Shown: piece by piece, positions 27,255 to 37,905 of the stretch
Layout: each line of letters begins with the position of its first letter
Numbering within the stretch: the stretch's first letter is position 1
Assembly: GCF_000001735.4 (NCBI RefSeq)
Contig: NC_003074.8
Location: 16,003,261 to 16,067,260, forward strand
Reading direction: 5' to 3'
From: Arabidopsis thaliana
Taxonomy: Eukaryota; Streptophyta; Magnoliopsida; Brassicales; Brassicaceae
DNA length: 64,000 nt
Position numbers and translations under genes: made by a program
The notes under the pieces: generated by a model
Told to the model about the DNA's origin: nothing
Database searches by the model: none
Seen by the model: only the letters and a program-made list of their open reading frames with translations

Positions 27255-30200
27255 TTATGAAGTTTTGCTGGTAGAATTAGATGAAGAAGAAGTGGGAATG
27301 GTATCATCTTCTTCGCATTGTTTCAACAATTCACTGAAGGAAGGATCATAAGCCACCACTCTTCTCAAATACTTTGCTGCTTCCTCTCTCCTTCCTTCGT
27401 TGAATATCGCACTGCACACATAATGATAAGAACAACAATTCTCAGATTCACATATTCTCTTAGTATTTCTGAAATTACATGTCACAAGACCAAACTCATG
27501 AGAATAATTTACTTGTTTTTGTTTTTTACCTTGAGTAGAGTACCAATGCATCCAAGTAATGAGCTTTGCTCTTAGGATCGTCGGGCTCTTTCATGTTTGC
27601 TACTCTTTCAAGGTGTGTGATTCCTTCTGATGTCTTCCCCTGAAGCCATGAGCGAACATTTCTTTGAGTATTTTCACATCAATGAGAATAAAACGATAAG
27701 ACGAAAACAAGCTATTTGAGAATAATGCACCTGACGTATATTGGAGACACCTGCCCATTGGGATGCAACAATTAAAAGATCGACTTCTTCAACTTCGGTT
27801 GGACTGGTATCAAGAAGCTGAGAGGATCATAATTACCTTCGATTAATACGATTATAGGTTTCTTATCAGATGTCCTAAAGAATGAGATCAAAGAACATCA
27901 AAAGCTCACCTTTGAAGCAGCCTGCTCTAAGCATTTTGCAGCTTCCGCGAACTGGTCTTTCTGATATAAAGCCTGTCCAAGAATAATCATAGCTTGAAGG
28001 TATTCAGGATCCTTTTCTAATGCCAATCTGAAAAAACACAACTTAAGTCACTGGAACAGCCACATCGACAAAGACAGGTCAAAGGAAATGGTTTTCGCAA
28101 TGAGAAGCAATCATAGCTACATAGTTACCTTAATAGCGGAATTGATTTATCCTTGTGCCCTCCGGATAAGTATTTAGCAGAAAGCTGACAAGAAAAGCTG
28201 CTAACGTTAGTAACAAAGATGTGGAAGATTAAATTACTGTTAGAACATAATGATCCATGACATTGACTTACAGCAACCAACTCCTTAGGGGTTAAGTTAT
28301 GCACTGAGATCAACCGTCCTTTCGAGGATGGATCAGTGAGTTTCCCTTCATTTATATTTGTTAATATAGGATTGCCAGCTTCTTTCTGTACAGAGTCATT
28401 TGCTTGTAGGCCCAACTTTGCACTTACAACGGGATGGTTAAGGATTGATTGCTACAAAGCCATTGCGCTTTATAAGATAATCGAAAGGCTACTTACATAT
28501 TTAATGTTAAAGGGAAGGTAGAGTTGTTGTGAACAGAGATTCAGACCATAAGAATCTAAGAAATAAAATCAGATTATTTTGCTCATATGAGCTGGATTGA
28601 ACGAGGAGTTCCTCTTAGATAAACTTCTGTCTACCCATAACCAGCACAAAGACCAAATCCCCTAAACATACTAAACTTCTTGAACTAATTACTACACTAT
28701 TTCAGTAACTTAGAACCAACGTCTAAGAAATGATGTTGAACCTTAAGTCAAAAGCCCGCATCATTCCCCCTGACTCAAAAAGCCACTCTTTAATTGGGTG
28801 TTTAGTTTACATGAATACAAGATTAAGTACATCCTCAGAAATTTATTAATATCCCCATTTTCACAAATTAATCATCTTAACAGGTTTGACTAAGATATCA
28901 AGTTTTGCCTGAATTCGAGACAGAAAAGTACTGAGCTCCTCTCTTATCTGGTCCAAACAAAGCTTGTCCCAATTGACACCATATCACACAAAGAAGTTAA
29001 TAAACCATAGATTTCAATCATTAGAACAAACCTGAGCAATGCTGAATGACAAATTGGTAGCCCAGTAGAGTAGACTTCCCTGAGAAGTAATTGTGAAACA
29101 AAATGAGAAGAAATTAAACTTTTGAACAGGTAGCAGTTAAAAAATACAGTATTTTCCTAATAGAAAGAATGGAGAGAAAATAGCTGTTCCAGGGGGTAAT
29201 AGTAAACTGAGAGCAGCAGCTCTTAAACAGAACTCACTCAGATACTAGATTAATAATAAACTCCATGTGACTCTGAAGATGGTGTAGTTTGAATGGCATA
29301 GTTTCAAGATTAGTCACCATTAAGGGTTTTAACAAAAGAGTAAGAGTCAAGTAATTTGAACTTTTGCATTTTAAGAGACTTAGTTGAAGGACCTTAAGCT
29401 AAAACAGAATCAAAATATAGTCATGGCCACAAAGATAAAGCATACCCAGAGTTCGCAGTATCATACACTAACATGTTCAATTAGAAGATGTCTTTATTAG
29501 AACCTCTTTGTACCAACAAACCGGAAACAAGAATATGTGAACTTCAAAAGGCGGTATATTATCAGAGATTAATCTACCTGAGGCATTTGGAATGAAAGGA
29601 AATACAGAGCACATGTCAAAAGATTCAGAAATGTCTTGTAAGCCTGCAGAAGAAAAATGAACACCCATCAATTGTTAAGTAGCATAATGAACACTTAAGA
29701 TGTTCTTCTTTTTCGTCAGAATTTGGTATTTTTACTTAATGCCAGGCAACCAAGTCCCAGTTACTTTTTCGGCCAAAGTTCTTTGAAGTATATATGATCA
29801 AATATAGACATCCTATAATCAAACTGCACAACAAAGTAGAAAAAAAAACTCACTTTTGCCAATTCCGTGAATTTATCAACTTTGTGAACTGAGGATGCTG
29901 TAAAAGTTATCTGCAGGAAAATGTATATATAATTCAAACAAGCAGGACTGCAGAAAATAACAGGAAGTATAGTTCAAAAGAAATGATTATAGTTGATGAG
30001 ATGTAGCATAATTGTTACTTAACGTTTCATGATCCAACAAAGAACCAAACAGTACATACCTGTGTGTTTGTGTAATGCAAACCAGCTATTAAAAAGGGGA
30101 AAAGTGGACCATAAAGACCATTGGGAATTTCGGTCAAATTCTGAAACCATAAAGCTCCACCCTGAAAGCAATGGAGCAAAGGATTCTATCAAAGTGTAGC

Positions 30201-31887
30201 AGAAGACATTTTCCAAAAACATTGACTAAATGACAGTAGAAGGGCAGATATACAAGAAAACAATAGTCCTACAATATACAATTCAAAATATGCTTAAAAG
30301 TGATCCCAATATACTGGCTGGCGACTTACCGAATCAAATCCAGGATGATGATCAAGTGACATTCTTCTGATGCTAGTTATCCACAAGAAAAAACATGAAA
30401 TCTGCAGGAAGGAGAACGGGGGAGTAAGCCTACAACTTCTTGCCACTCAAAGAATTATACTTCATGATATCTGTAATTCTGTATACCATATATTTACACT
30501 CATTGTTGATGTTACTGTAACAACCCGCCCCGTGGGACCCGCTCACGTGGCCACTCTCTGCCACGTGGCGTCCAGTTGGCGCTGCAGCGCATCAACCCTA
30601 ACCTCTCTCCTGTGGGCCCTTCTGGCCCACCAGGTAGGTTATTGGTGCGCTTGGCGTTCGACCAACTGGACGCCACGGGTAGGTTAGGGTTGATGCGCTG
30701 CAGCGCCAACTGGACGCCACGGGGCGGGTTGTTACAGTTACAAGAGTGGTAATAGCTAAAATACGCACTAATAACACAAAACTAGCCATCTAAGCTCTAT
30801 AAATATGGTCTCATGATTCACTCATGCTCTCAACAGGGCTGCGAAAAAATAACAGTTTCTAAATTTCTACAGAAATATGAACGGCATTGAACAACATCAT
30901 ATCACGGTCTAGTTCCACAAGAAGATACGAAGCATCACCTGGATGGAGAAATAAGCAGGAACCCACAAAAACGAAGGGCACCCGATATCTTTTCTTTCCT
31001 TCCGAAAAAGCTTCAATTGATCAAGAACACTCCTTCCTGAACCTTGTGGAGGCCAGAAATGCGGTACTACAAAAAAACCACTATCAAATTATCAGCATCA
31101 AGTGAACAAAAGATTTCACTTTATAATGCTTTAACAACCACCAGTGTTGAAGAAACAAAGGGATAAAAAAAATGCTCACGCTTAGGTAAGAACTGTGAGA
31201 TCCTTTTAGTTTGCTTCCGTTGCAAAATCAGTATAGGAAGCAAAGCCGTTCTAAATGCCACAGTAGACGTAGCAATAACCACCCACCTGACCAATTCATC
31301 TGATTCAAATTAACAAAACTAATAAACTTCGCAAAACTTTTCAAAAGACACAAACTACGAAACTGAAACAAGAATCTTAATTTGTTAATTAAGATGTGAA
31401 AGATCGAAACTTTCGATTGAGAGCTAATCATACGATAAAACCCCAAATCAGAAATCAGAGAACTTTGTATTTACCAAGGCAATCCAGTGATGTCATGGTA
31501 TGAATCAAGCAACGAGATCACAGGTTGAGTCAAGTAATCATAGTTTGACAAATCCTGGCTCAAGTCACCGAACTCTAATCCATAACCATTGCTTCCCAAG
31601 CTACCGATTGAATCGCCGAACTCTAAGCCATGACCATTGCTTCCCAAGCTAGCGATTGAATCGTCGAACTCTAAGCCATGATCATTGCTTCCAACGCCAG
31701 CGATTGAATCGTCTCTGAATCGAGTTAGCTCAGAATCTAGGTCAGATGGAGTGGAAAAGAAGCGGGATTGGAAAAGAGCGAGCGCGATTGAAGGTTGGGT
31801 TGTGGCGGAGACATGGTGAGGAGAGAGAGAGGAGCAAGTGTGGTGAGATCGGCGGAGGTGAGAGAGTAAAACCCTACGAAATGCCAT
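27255..31887 (-). CDS. OXA2B: OXA1/YidC-family membrane insertase with C-terminal TPR repeats (OXA2b type)
   Basis: Fourteen exons on the minus strand join in frame to 566 residues: 31887-31475, 31286-31180, 31066-30939, 30401-30330, 30161-30060, 29910-29854, 29643-29578, 29079-29032, 28451-28272, 28184-28129, 28027-27910, 27817-27731, 27639-27530 and 27411-27255. The N-terminus is Arg/Ser-rich without acids (MAFRRVLLSHLRRSHH), as in mitochondrial targeting peptides. The YidC/Oxa core starts at about residue 130 (GLPWWVVIAT...FRTALLPI) and has hydrophobic helices such as WFQNLTEIPNGLYGPLFPFL. TPR-like helices follow (AMIILGQALYQKDQFAEAAK; NEGRREEAAKYLRRVVAYDP). OXA2-type proteins insert membrane proteins at the mitochondrial inner membrane; plant OXA2b is linked to respiratory-complex assembly. 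Fits At3g44370. Exon 1 carries a short in-frame repeat (GSNGHGLEFGDS), and intron 3 contains a transposon. Confidence 0.93.
30516..30736. mobile_element. TGTAACAACCC...GGGTTGTTACA repeat, copy 2, in intron 3 of the OXA2b gene
   Basis: A 221-bp element starts TGTAACAACCCGCCCCGTGG and ends CCACGGGGCGGGTTGTTACA, exact inverted complements over 20 bases. It is flanked on both sides by the 5-bp duplication GTTAC (30511-30515 and 30737-30741). Inner arms share GCGCTGCAGCGCATCAACCC. It lies entirely within the intron between exons at 31066-30939 and 30401-30330, so the coding sequence is untouched. The TG...CA ends and 5-bp duplication fit a small LTR; the palindrome fits a MITE. Its much higher GC than the surrounding intron marks it as foreign. 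Confidence 0.85.
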
Positions 31888-32993
31888 TTCCGGTGAAGAA
31901 AACTGTACGGTGTAGCTCTTTGATATGTGGAAAGTAACTCCGTTCACGGTAAAATTTTAATTGACTATTGACCATTTAAGTGTAAATTGTGTTTATCTAG
32001 TTAAAATATATGTAATTTAATCATTGGATTTGATTTGTAAATTGAAATCATGTGTTTCAGTAATTAACGATATTAAAATATAATATACATATTCTACCAA
32101 AGTGTCAAAAACAAAAATTATGTAGGCAAAGACTCAGAAAATAAATTACTAATTTGAAAAAATTAAAAAATATTTTTTTATCATTACATATACATATTTC
32201 ACTAGGACAAATTCTACAGGTCAATTGGCTAAATTAAAAAGAAAAGAGTTTACAAAAATTTACATTAGTAAACGTAATTATCTAGTTTACAAAGGAACAT
32301 AGTAAATTTGTCTTACATTACAGCAAATAATGCTATTTGTATCCTAATTTTATTTTTCTATATCAGTTATAATTGATGTAAATGAAAATTACATTATTTG
32401 TATAAATGATTCTAAAAATAGTTATGCAAATATATTGAATCGAATTGATATAAATATTTTATATGTAACTATGTAATTAAAGAGGGAAAAATAGTGATCG
32501 CCTATTACAAAAAAAAAAAAGAATATCTAGTGATCGCGGCAAGGTGGTGATGATGTTTGCGGTGGTTGCGGTTGACATGGTGATTGTGAAGGTGAGGACA
32601 TGGTGGTGGTGACTTCGTGGTTGTGGTGGTGGTGGTGCTGCTGCTGGATGGTAGTGATGAACCTACTAATGAAAAAAGAAAAGAGGGTATAATATTATCT
32701 TTCTTTTTCTGTTGCAGATTTCTTAATCCTAATAATAATAATTTATAAGCCCAAATAAAAATTGTTTTCTAAAAAATTTCAAAAAATACTTGGGGTTTTT
32801 CCATAATTAACAAAAATGGTTAGCATTTGGAAGAAATGTTGAATTAAAATCTTTTTGCTGCATCGTTTATATCGCCGTTGTATAATTAATAGTATTATAT
32901 CTCGAATTTAAGGTTAACTATAGAATTCAAAAGACTTTTTCAATTACTGAAAAATAGTAAACTAAATAAAAATGGTACAACAATAATTATTTT
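31888..32993. other. Intergenic region between OXA2b and LEA genes
   Basis: The first 50-60 bases are the OXA2b leader. The rest is AT-rich except about 32535-32650, a GGT-rich low-complexity run (GTGGTGGTGGTGGTGCTG) that would read as His/Pro/Ser repeats on the minus strand. I see no gene in it. Confidence 0.5.
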
Positions 32994-33554
32994 TTAAGTA
33001 AGAAACAAATCCATCTGAGACTTATTCTCTTGACCAATAACATCAAGAAAAACAGGATCAACGGTGACAAAACTATCCACGTGAACCCTAAAACTATGAT
33101 CCCACCACAAAACCTTAGCCGCTCCTTCAATAGTAAGCTTAGCCTCAAGTTTCATCTCTCTATTCGCCACGTCAGAAAAGAACTGCCGCGCGTGTTGCGC
33201 AAGCTCCATACCGTCCAGACGCGCCGGTAGCCGGAGAAGCTGACAAGATCTCGCCGGTTGCGAGCCAGCTTTGACCTCAGCTGAGCCAAGAACCGTGCCA
33301 TCGTAGAGGATTGTCATCTTGGTGGAGGAGTAATGGATGGCTGCGATGTTAGGGTTAGTGACGTGTACGGTAAGCATTAGCTCTGCGTCGAGGACAGGGA
33401 GGTTTAGTTTCAGTGAGGTAAGGTCTATGGAGATAAGGTGGAATGTTGGATCTTTTGGCTTGGCGCTTAGGAGTGAAGCTGCTGCTGTTGCTGATGCTGC
33501 TCCGATTAAGGCTGAGCTCCAGCTCCATTTTACCTTTTGGTCCCTTGACCCCAT
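32994..33554 (-). CDS. Small LEA_2-domain protein (hydroxyproline-rich glycoprotein/NHL-like family)
   Basis: Single-exon gene of 186 residues. After a short basic start (MGSRDQKVKW) there is a small Ala-rich hydrophobic stretch (about 13-30, SALIGAASATAAASLL), probably a membrane anchor. The LEA_2 beta-sandwich covers about residues 38-165, with LKLNLPVLDAELMLTVHVTNPN, a typical strand pair ending in an NPN turn, followed by YSSTKMTILYDG and an acid-to-basic C-terminus. LEA_2 proteins are linked to desiccation and membrane protection or plasma-membrane signalling; the exact role of this one is unknown to me. Length and position fit At3g44380. Long open frames on the opposite strand are shadows. 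Confidence 0.9.
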   Translation of the reverse strand: MGSRDQKVKWSWSSALIGAASATAAASLLSAKPKDPTFHLISIDLTSLKLNLPVLDAELMLTVHVTNPNIAAIHYSSTKMTILYDGTVLGSAEVKAGSQPARSCQLLRLPARLDGMELAQHARQFFSDVANREMKLEAKLTIEGAAKVLWWDHSFRVHVDSFVTVDPVFLDVIGQENKSQMDLFLT

Positions 33555-34933
33555 CTCGAAATTACAGTCTATGCCCTTGCGATTTGAAGAGGAGAAGTTC
33601 GATTTTCAATTGTGCCGACCAGAACGAGGAAGCTATCGAGATAGAGAAGAGTTACAGACAAAACAAAACTACTCACAAAAGTGTCAAAAATACCAAAATG
33701 ACCTACGATTCTGTACTTGTTGTCGTAAACGTGACAGAGGTGTTTCAGTCATTTGTTCAACTAGTGGGTGTTATTTTTAGTGGTGTTTGTAGGGCCCACT
33801 AAAAAATCACGGACCAAGGGTTATGTATGAATTGCAGTTGTAGGCTAATAGGTATTGGTTTTGGACATTTTGTTTAGATTAACAAGTTTACATATAATTT
33901 GCACCCCAAAAAAAGTATAATTCTGATATCAGATGACATATTGGAAAGAAACAACCCGAGTGCATCGAAATACACTATCCCAAAAACTCTCATTTAAACA
34001 TATCACTGTCAAATTCAGCTAGTAGTCTAAATAATTTTGGATGATATTTAATATTTTAGTTAGCGTAGGTAATTTATAGAGAAATTCCTTAAAATAACAC
34101 TAAAACAAGTTTTATTAACAATAATAACACATGTCTCTTTAACTTTCAAAATAGCACTATTTGATTTACTATGAAGTTTTTGTTCTAAAAATATTATCAC
34201 TAATTTATTTTTTTAATAATACCACAATTTTTATATAAAATCTATTCAACCAAAATAAATTTAAAATATTATATTTGGGTTCTCTATTTCCAATTTAATT
34301 ATAAATTTCAACCATTTAAAAGAAATTTTGATTCATTTTAATATTAGTTTGGTATTATATTTGGGTTCTCTATTTCCAATTTAGGCTATATATTTTCACC
34401 ATTTAAAAGAGATTTTTTTTATTTTAATATTAGTTTGTAGTATTATATTTGGGTTCTCTATTTCTAATTTAGGGTATATATATCCATTATTTTAAAAAAG
34501 AATTTGATTCAATTTAATATTAGATTAGTGTTTGCTCTCATTTTTATTTTCTATCTTATATTTTAATTAAGTTTAATTAAAGTTTATAGTGCTATTTTTG
34601 AAATTTTAGAAATGTTGTGTTAATTTTGGAAGAAAAACTTTTTTTGGTGCTATTTTTGTCAATTGCCCTAATTTATATGTGTATAATTCTAATTACTTCT
34701 ATGATCGCCTTTGTTATGTGCTCATGAAATTGCAAGTCAGGTGGTCTTAAATTCTAATCCTTGATGAAGTATGAATAAGATGGCCCAAAAAATTTTAACC
34801 ATGCATTATTGAAAGCAGTTGAAAATTAGGCACTCATAGGTGATGATTGTAATTTAAAAGCATAGATGAAACAAAAACCAAATGAAAAAAAAAAGCGACT
34901 CCACATAGAACTAAAAGGAATAACGAAACCAAG
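33555..34933. other. Intergenic region with locally repeated AT-rich units
   Basis: After the LEA leader the stretch 34240-34520 holds three diverged tandem units of about 95-120 bp. Each contains TATTATATTTGGGTTCTCTA followed by TTTCTAATTT/TTTCCAATTT and a TTTAATATTAGTTT-like end. No gene is supported. Confidence 0.6.
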
Positions 34934-35275
34934 TTATGAATGAATCAAGTCCCAGGGAGAAACCATCGAGCATCCTTGAGAATCAAGTTGTCTAGTCGAG
35001 GGAAGCAAGTGTTGTTTGACGGTCTTGGTTGCAACATTGAACACACAAATGTCCAGATCCAAAGGGACCCGGAGACGGGAACGGTCATGATGGGTGAAAT
35101 AGATAGAGTTTGGTTGGAAACCAATGGTATGGTTAGCAGACACGGTAGTACCCAAGTCGACAAGCAGGGCCTCATCACTAAGAGAATCTAACTCACCAAG
35201 ATAGGGCCCAAAATAATTATGATTATGAACCTTCTTGAAGAGGCAGAAGCTCCTATGGTTATTTGCAGAACTTTG
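34934..35275 (-). pseudogene. F-box/DUF295 protein C-terminal remnant, frameshifted
   Basis: On the minus strand one frame reads FGPYLGELDSLSDEALLVDL, then NHTIGFQPNSIYFTHHD and LDICVFNVATKTVKQ. The ending of the family (RLDNLILKDARWFLPGT) continues in another frame, so there is a frameshift near 35000-35020. These motifs are the C-terminal DUF295 region of Arabidopsis F-box proteins, a large fast-evolving family. The F-box and N-terminal part are absent, so this is a truncated pseudogene. Confidence 0.75.
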
Positions 35276-35765
35276 TTTTTAGTTTAACAGATAGTGATTA
35301 ACAAATAACTAAAAGAACGATCATTTTATTGGAAGTATTAATAATATAAATTACCGTTACATGAAAAACAATATCTAAGGATTGAAAAAATGTGATTAAA
35401 AAATGCCTAACCTGAAACTCAAACCAGAAAACATTCAGTTTATATATAAGTTTGTACATTTGAAGATTTTTAGAATTATGTTTTCCTTTTATATCACCCA
35501 AGTACATGCATATAATCCTAAATGGTATTCCAACATGTTTAACTTTAACCTATAAATATTTACAATAAAGATCTATTTGATATCATTCTTTTGGCACCTT
35601 AAAAATGAGACAAAAATAATCTCATAATTAATGATGTACAAGAAAAAAAGAATGATACAAAGTGATAAAGTCTTAAAAAAAGAATAATAATGAACTAAAC
35701 ACTGGTAATTTGTAAGAAATCTTAGTCTTTTGAAGAAAAATAGATAACAAAGGGCCAAAAAAATC
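35276..35765. other. AT-rich DNA left of the copia element
   Basis: AT-rich DNA with no supported gene. It is the pre-insertion flank of the copia element; its former neighbour is the sequence after 63814. Confidence 0.5.
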
Positions 35766-35770
35766 CATGC

Positions 35771-35932
35771 TGTTATAAACAGAGAAAGAGATAGAAGAAA
35801 TGAGTGTATTATTCCATTGAGATAAAGGGTTCTTTATATAGGAGTACAAGGAAAGGGTAAAACCCTAGAAACATCTAGATGATGGGCTTAGATGATGGGC
35901 CTTATAATGGGCATCCATCTTTATTCATAACA
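35771..35932 (-). repeat. Copia 3' LTR (left)
   Basis: 162 bp, TG...CA borders (TGTTATAAAC to TTCATAACA as read on the plus strand). The polypurine tract AGGGGGAG (minus strand, 35933-35940) adjoins it on the inner side, which makes this the 3' LTR. It contains TTTATATAGG, a possible TATA element. Confidence 0.9.
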
Positions 35933-37905
35933 CTCCCCCTGATGACCATTATAGTATCATAACTCGTAAAGTATTTGAAATGCTGCCTCATTAAAAACCT
36001 TACCAGGAAAACCCAATGGGAAAAACCATGGTTAAGGGAAAAAGAGTGCAACATACAATTACTCCCCCTTATGAGTATATTCGTCGAGATCTTTGAGACG
36101 GCGTAATCCGATACGATAGACTAACTTCTTGAAAGTAGCAGTAGGTAGCGCCTTGGTGAATAAGTCAGCCAGATTATCATTCGAACGGATCTGTAGAACT
36201 CGTACATCGCCGCTCTTTTGTAGATCGTGTGTGTAGAAGAATTTTGGTAGGATGTGCTTTGTTCTATCGCCTTTGATGTATCCGTCTTTGAGTTGTGCGA
36301 TGCATGCTGCATTGTCTTCGTACATAATTGTTGGAGTCTTTTTCCCTGGATATATACCACAGTCTTCTTGTATATGGTGAACTATGGATCTTAGCCATAC
36401 ACACTTGCGGCTAGCTTCATGAATTGGTAAAATCTCTGCATGATTAGAAGATGTGGCAGAGAATAAACAGTATTTGAGAATAAGTCTGCCAAATCTTCTC
36501 TTAAACAAATTTCTGGATAAAGTACAACGCCATTCTTCTGCTCATGAATCTTTTAGATGATTCATCTTGACCATCTTATTTATTTCTCTAAATATCATTA
36601 GTGTATAATATTCATTTGGATGATTGATAGAATTTCTTAATATTCATCAAGTGTATTATTTGCGTGTTCTTTAATGTCTCGTTAAAAACCTTGTCATAGA
36701 AAAATCATGTGGGATAAAAACTATGATAAGGAAAAAGGGTACATCCACGTATATCATTCAATCTCCCCCTCGGAAACATCTTCTTCAGGAGATGATTTTC
36801 AATCAAATACAATATCTCGTTGGAATTAATAACCATAATCTTAATGATCAAAATTATATGGTTTTCATATAGACTTATAAATATCATTATCTAGTGATAT
36901 TTTATCATACATTATTGTCATCGTATTACTTATGATAACTCTATAGGAGTTTTAATGATTTTCAAAACAAATATTAGTTTGATCAATATATTTTGACAAA
37001 CTCAACATAAATATACATTTATATGATTATATGCCATGTTACATATTTCTTTTTATTCGATCGAGTAGAGTTTTAGAGAACATAATTCTCATATAATTAA
37101 TCCTTCAGAGATTATATCTTTCAAGAATTTCATATAAATGTCATATCCAGTGTTCCATCTCTTATTGCCAGACTTTAGACTTAAAAAAAAAATATTACAT
37201 CCACCACAAGAGAATATATCTCTTCATAATACATTTCTTATCTTTGTGAAAATCTCATTAATTTCACTATTCTTTCACATAAAGACTCATTTATTTTCCA
37301 CTGGTTTTACACATCATGTGCATAGACTACTAGTCCAAATATTTCTACTAGAGATTATAATTATATGTCTATTTCTTCTTTTCCATTTTTGGCTAATCAT
37401 TACTTTGTGTACACTTTTCAATAGACTTTCTTTCATGATCCTCCTTTTTGTCTATAATATCAACTGCTCATAGCATGCAAATATATTACGACGTCGATTT
37501 GCTTTTGATTCCATTATATTTTGACATGACATAGCTAGCTAGATCTCTTCATTGTCAAGTACTTGAATGTTTTATTTGTCATGTTTATGTCTCTTTTAGA
37601 GATCATTCACTCTCTTCAAGAGATCATCAAAATATTTATTTCCTCAATTTGGTCATTTTTAATTTTGTGCTCCTTCACTTTTACGAGGATATTTATATTT
37701 GGAACCAAGGTCTATTACGCTTCATGCGATCTTAAGACTCAATAGCAGTTTGAAATTGGTCCTTACAGGACATTCATTATATTCTGGAGCATTTAATTTA
37801 CAACTGGTATAAGTGACTTCATCACTTTATTTGGGTCAGCAAATGCGTCTGGCAATTACAATGCTAAATAGTAAATTCTGTAATTGAAGTGACTTCATCA
37901 CTTTA
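35933..37905 (-). pseudogene. Copia left arm: polypurine tract, RNase H end of pol, decayed interior
   Basis: 36059-36508 on the minus strand encodes the end of copia pol: HAEILPIHEASRKCVWLRSI, the acid in MYEDNAACIAQL, then KHILPKFFYTHDLQKSGDV and NLADLFTKALP. It lacks the N-terminal RNase H part. Two diverged copies of the noncoding segment that precedes the polypurine tract are present (about 35975-36066 and 36675-36771), each with CTC(G/A)TTAAAAACCTT and an ACTCCCCCT/TCTCCCCCT end. From 36800 to 37905 the sequence is too decayed to translate. Confidence 0.8.

Noticed and set aside
30370..30789. Several open frames across the intronic repeat in OXA2b
   Set aside because: They arise from the GC-rich palindromic element and fall inside an intron of a well-supported gene.
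33337..33802. Two plus-strand open frames of 147 and 119 codons
   Set aside because: They overlap the LEA_2 gene and its promoter antisense; no homology or start context supports them.
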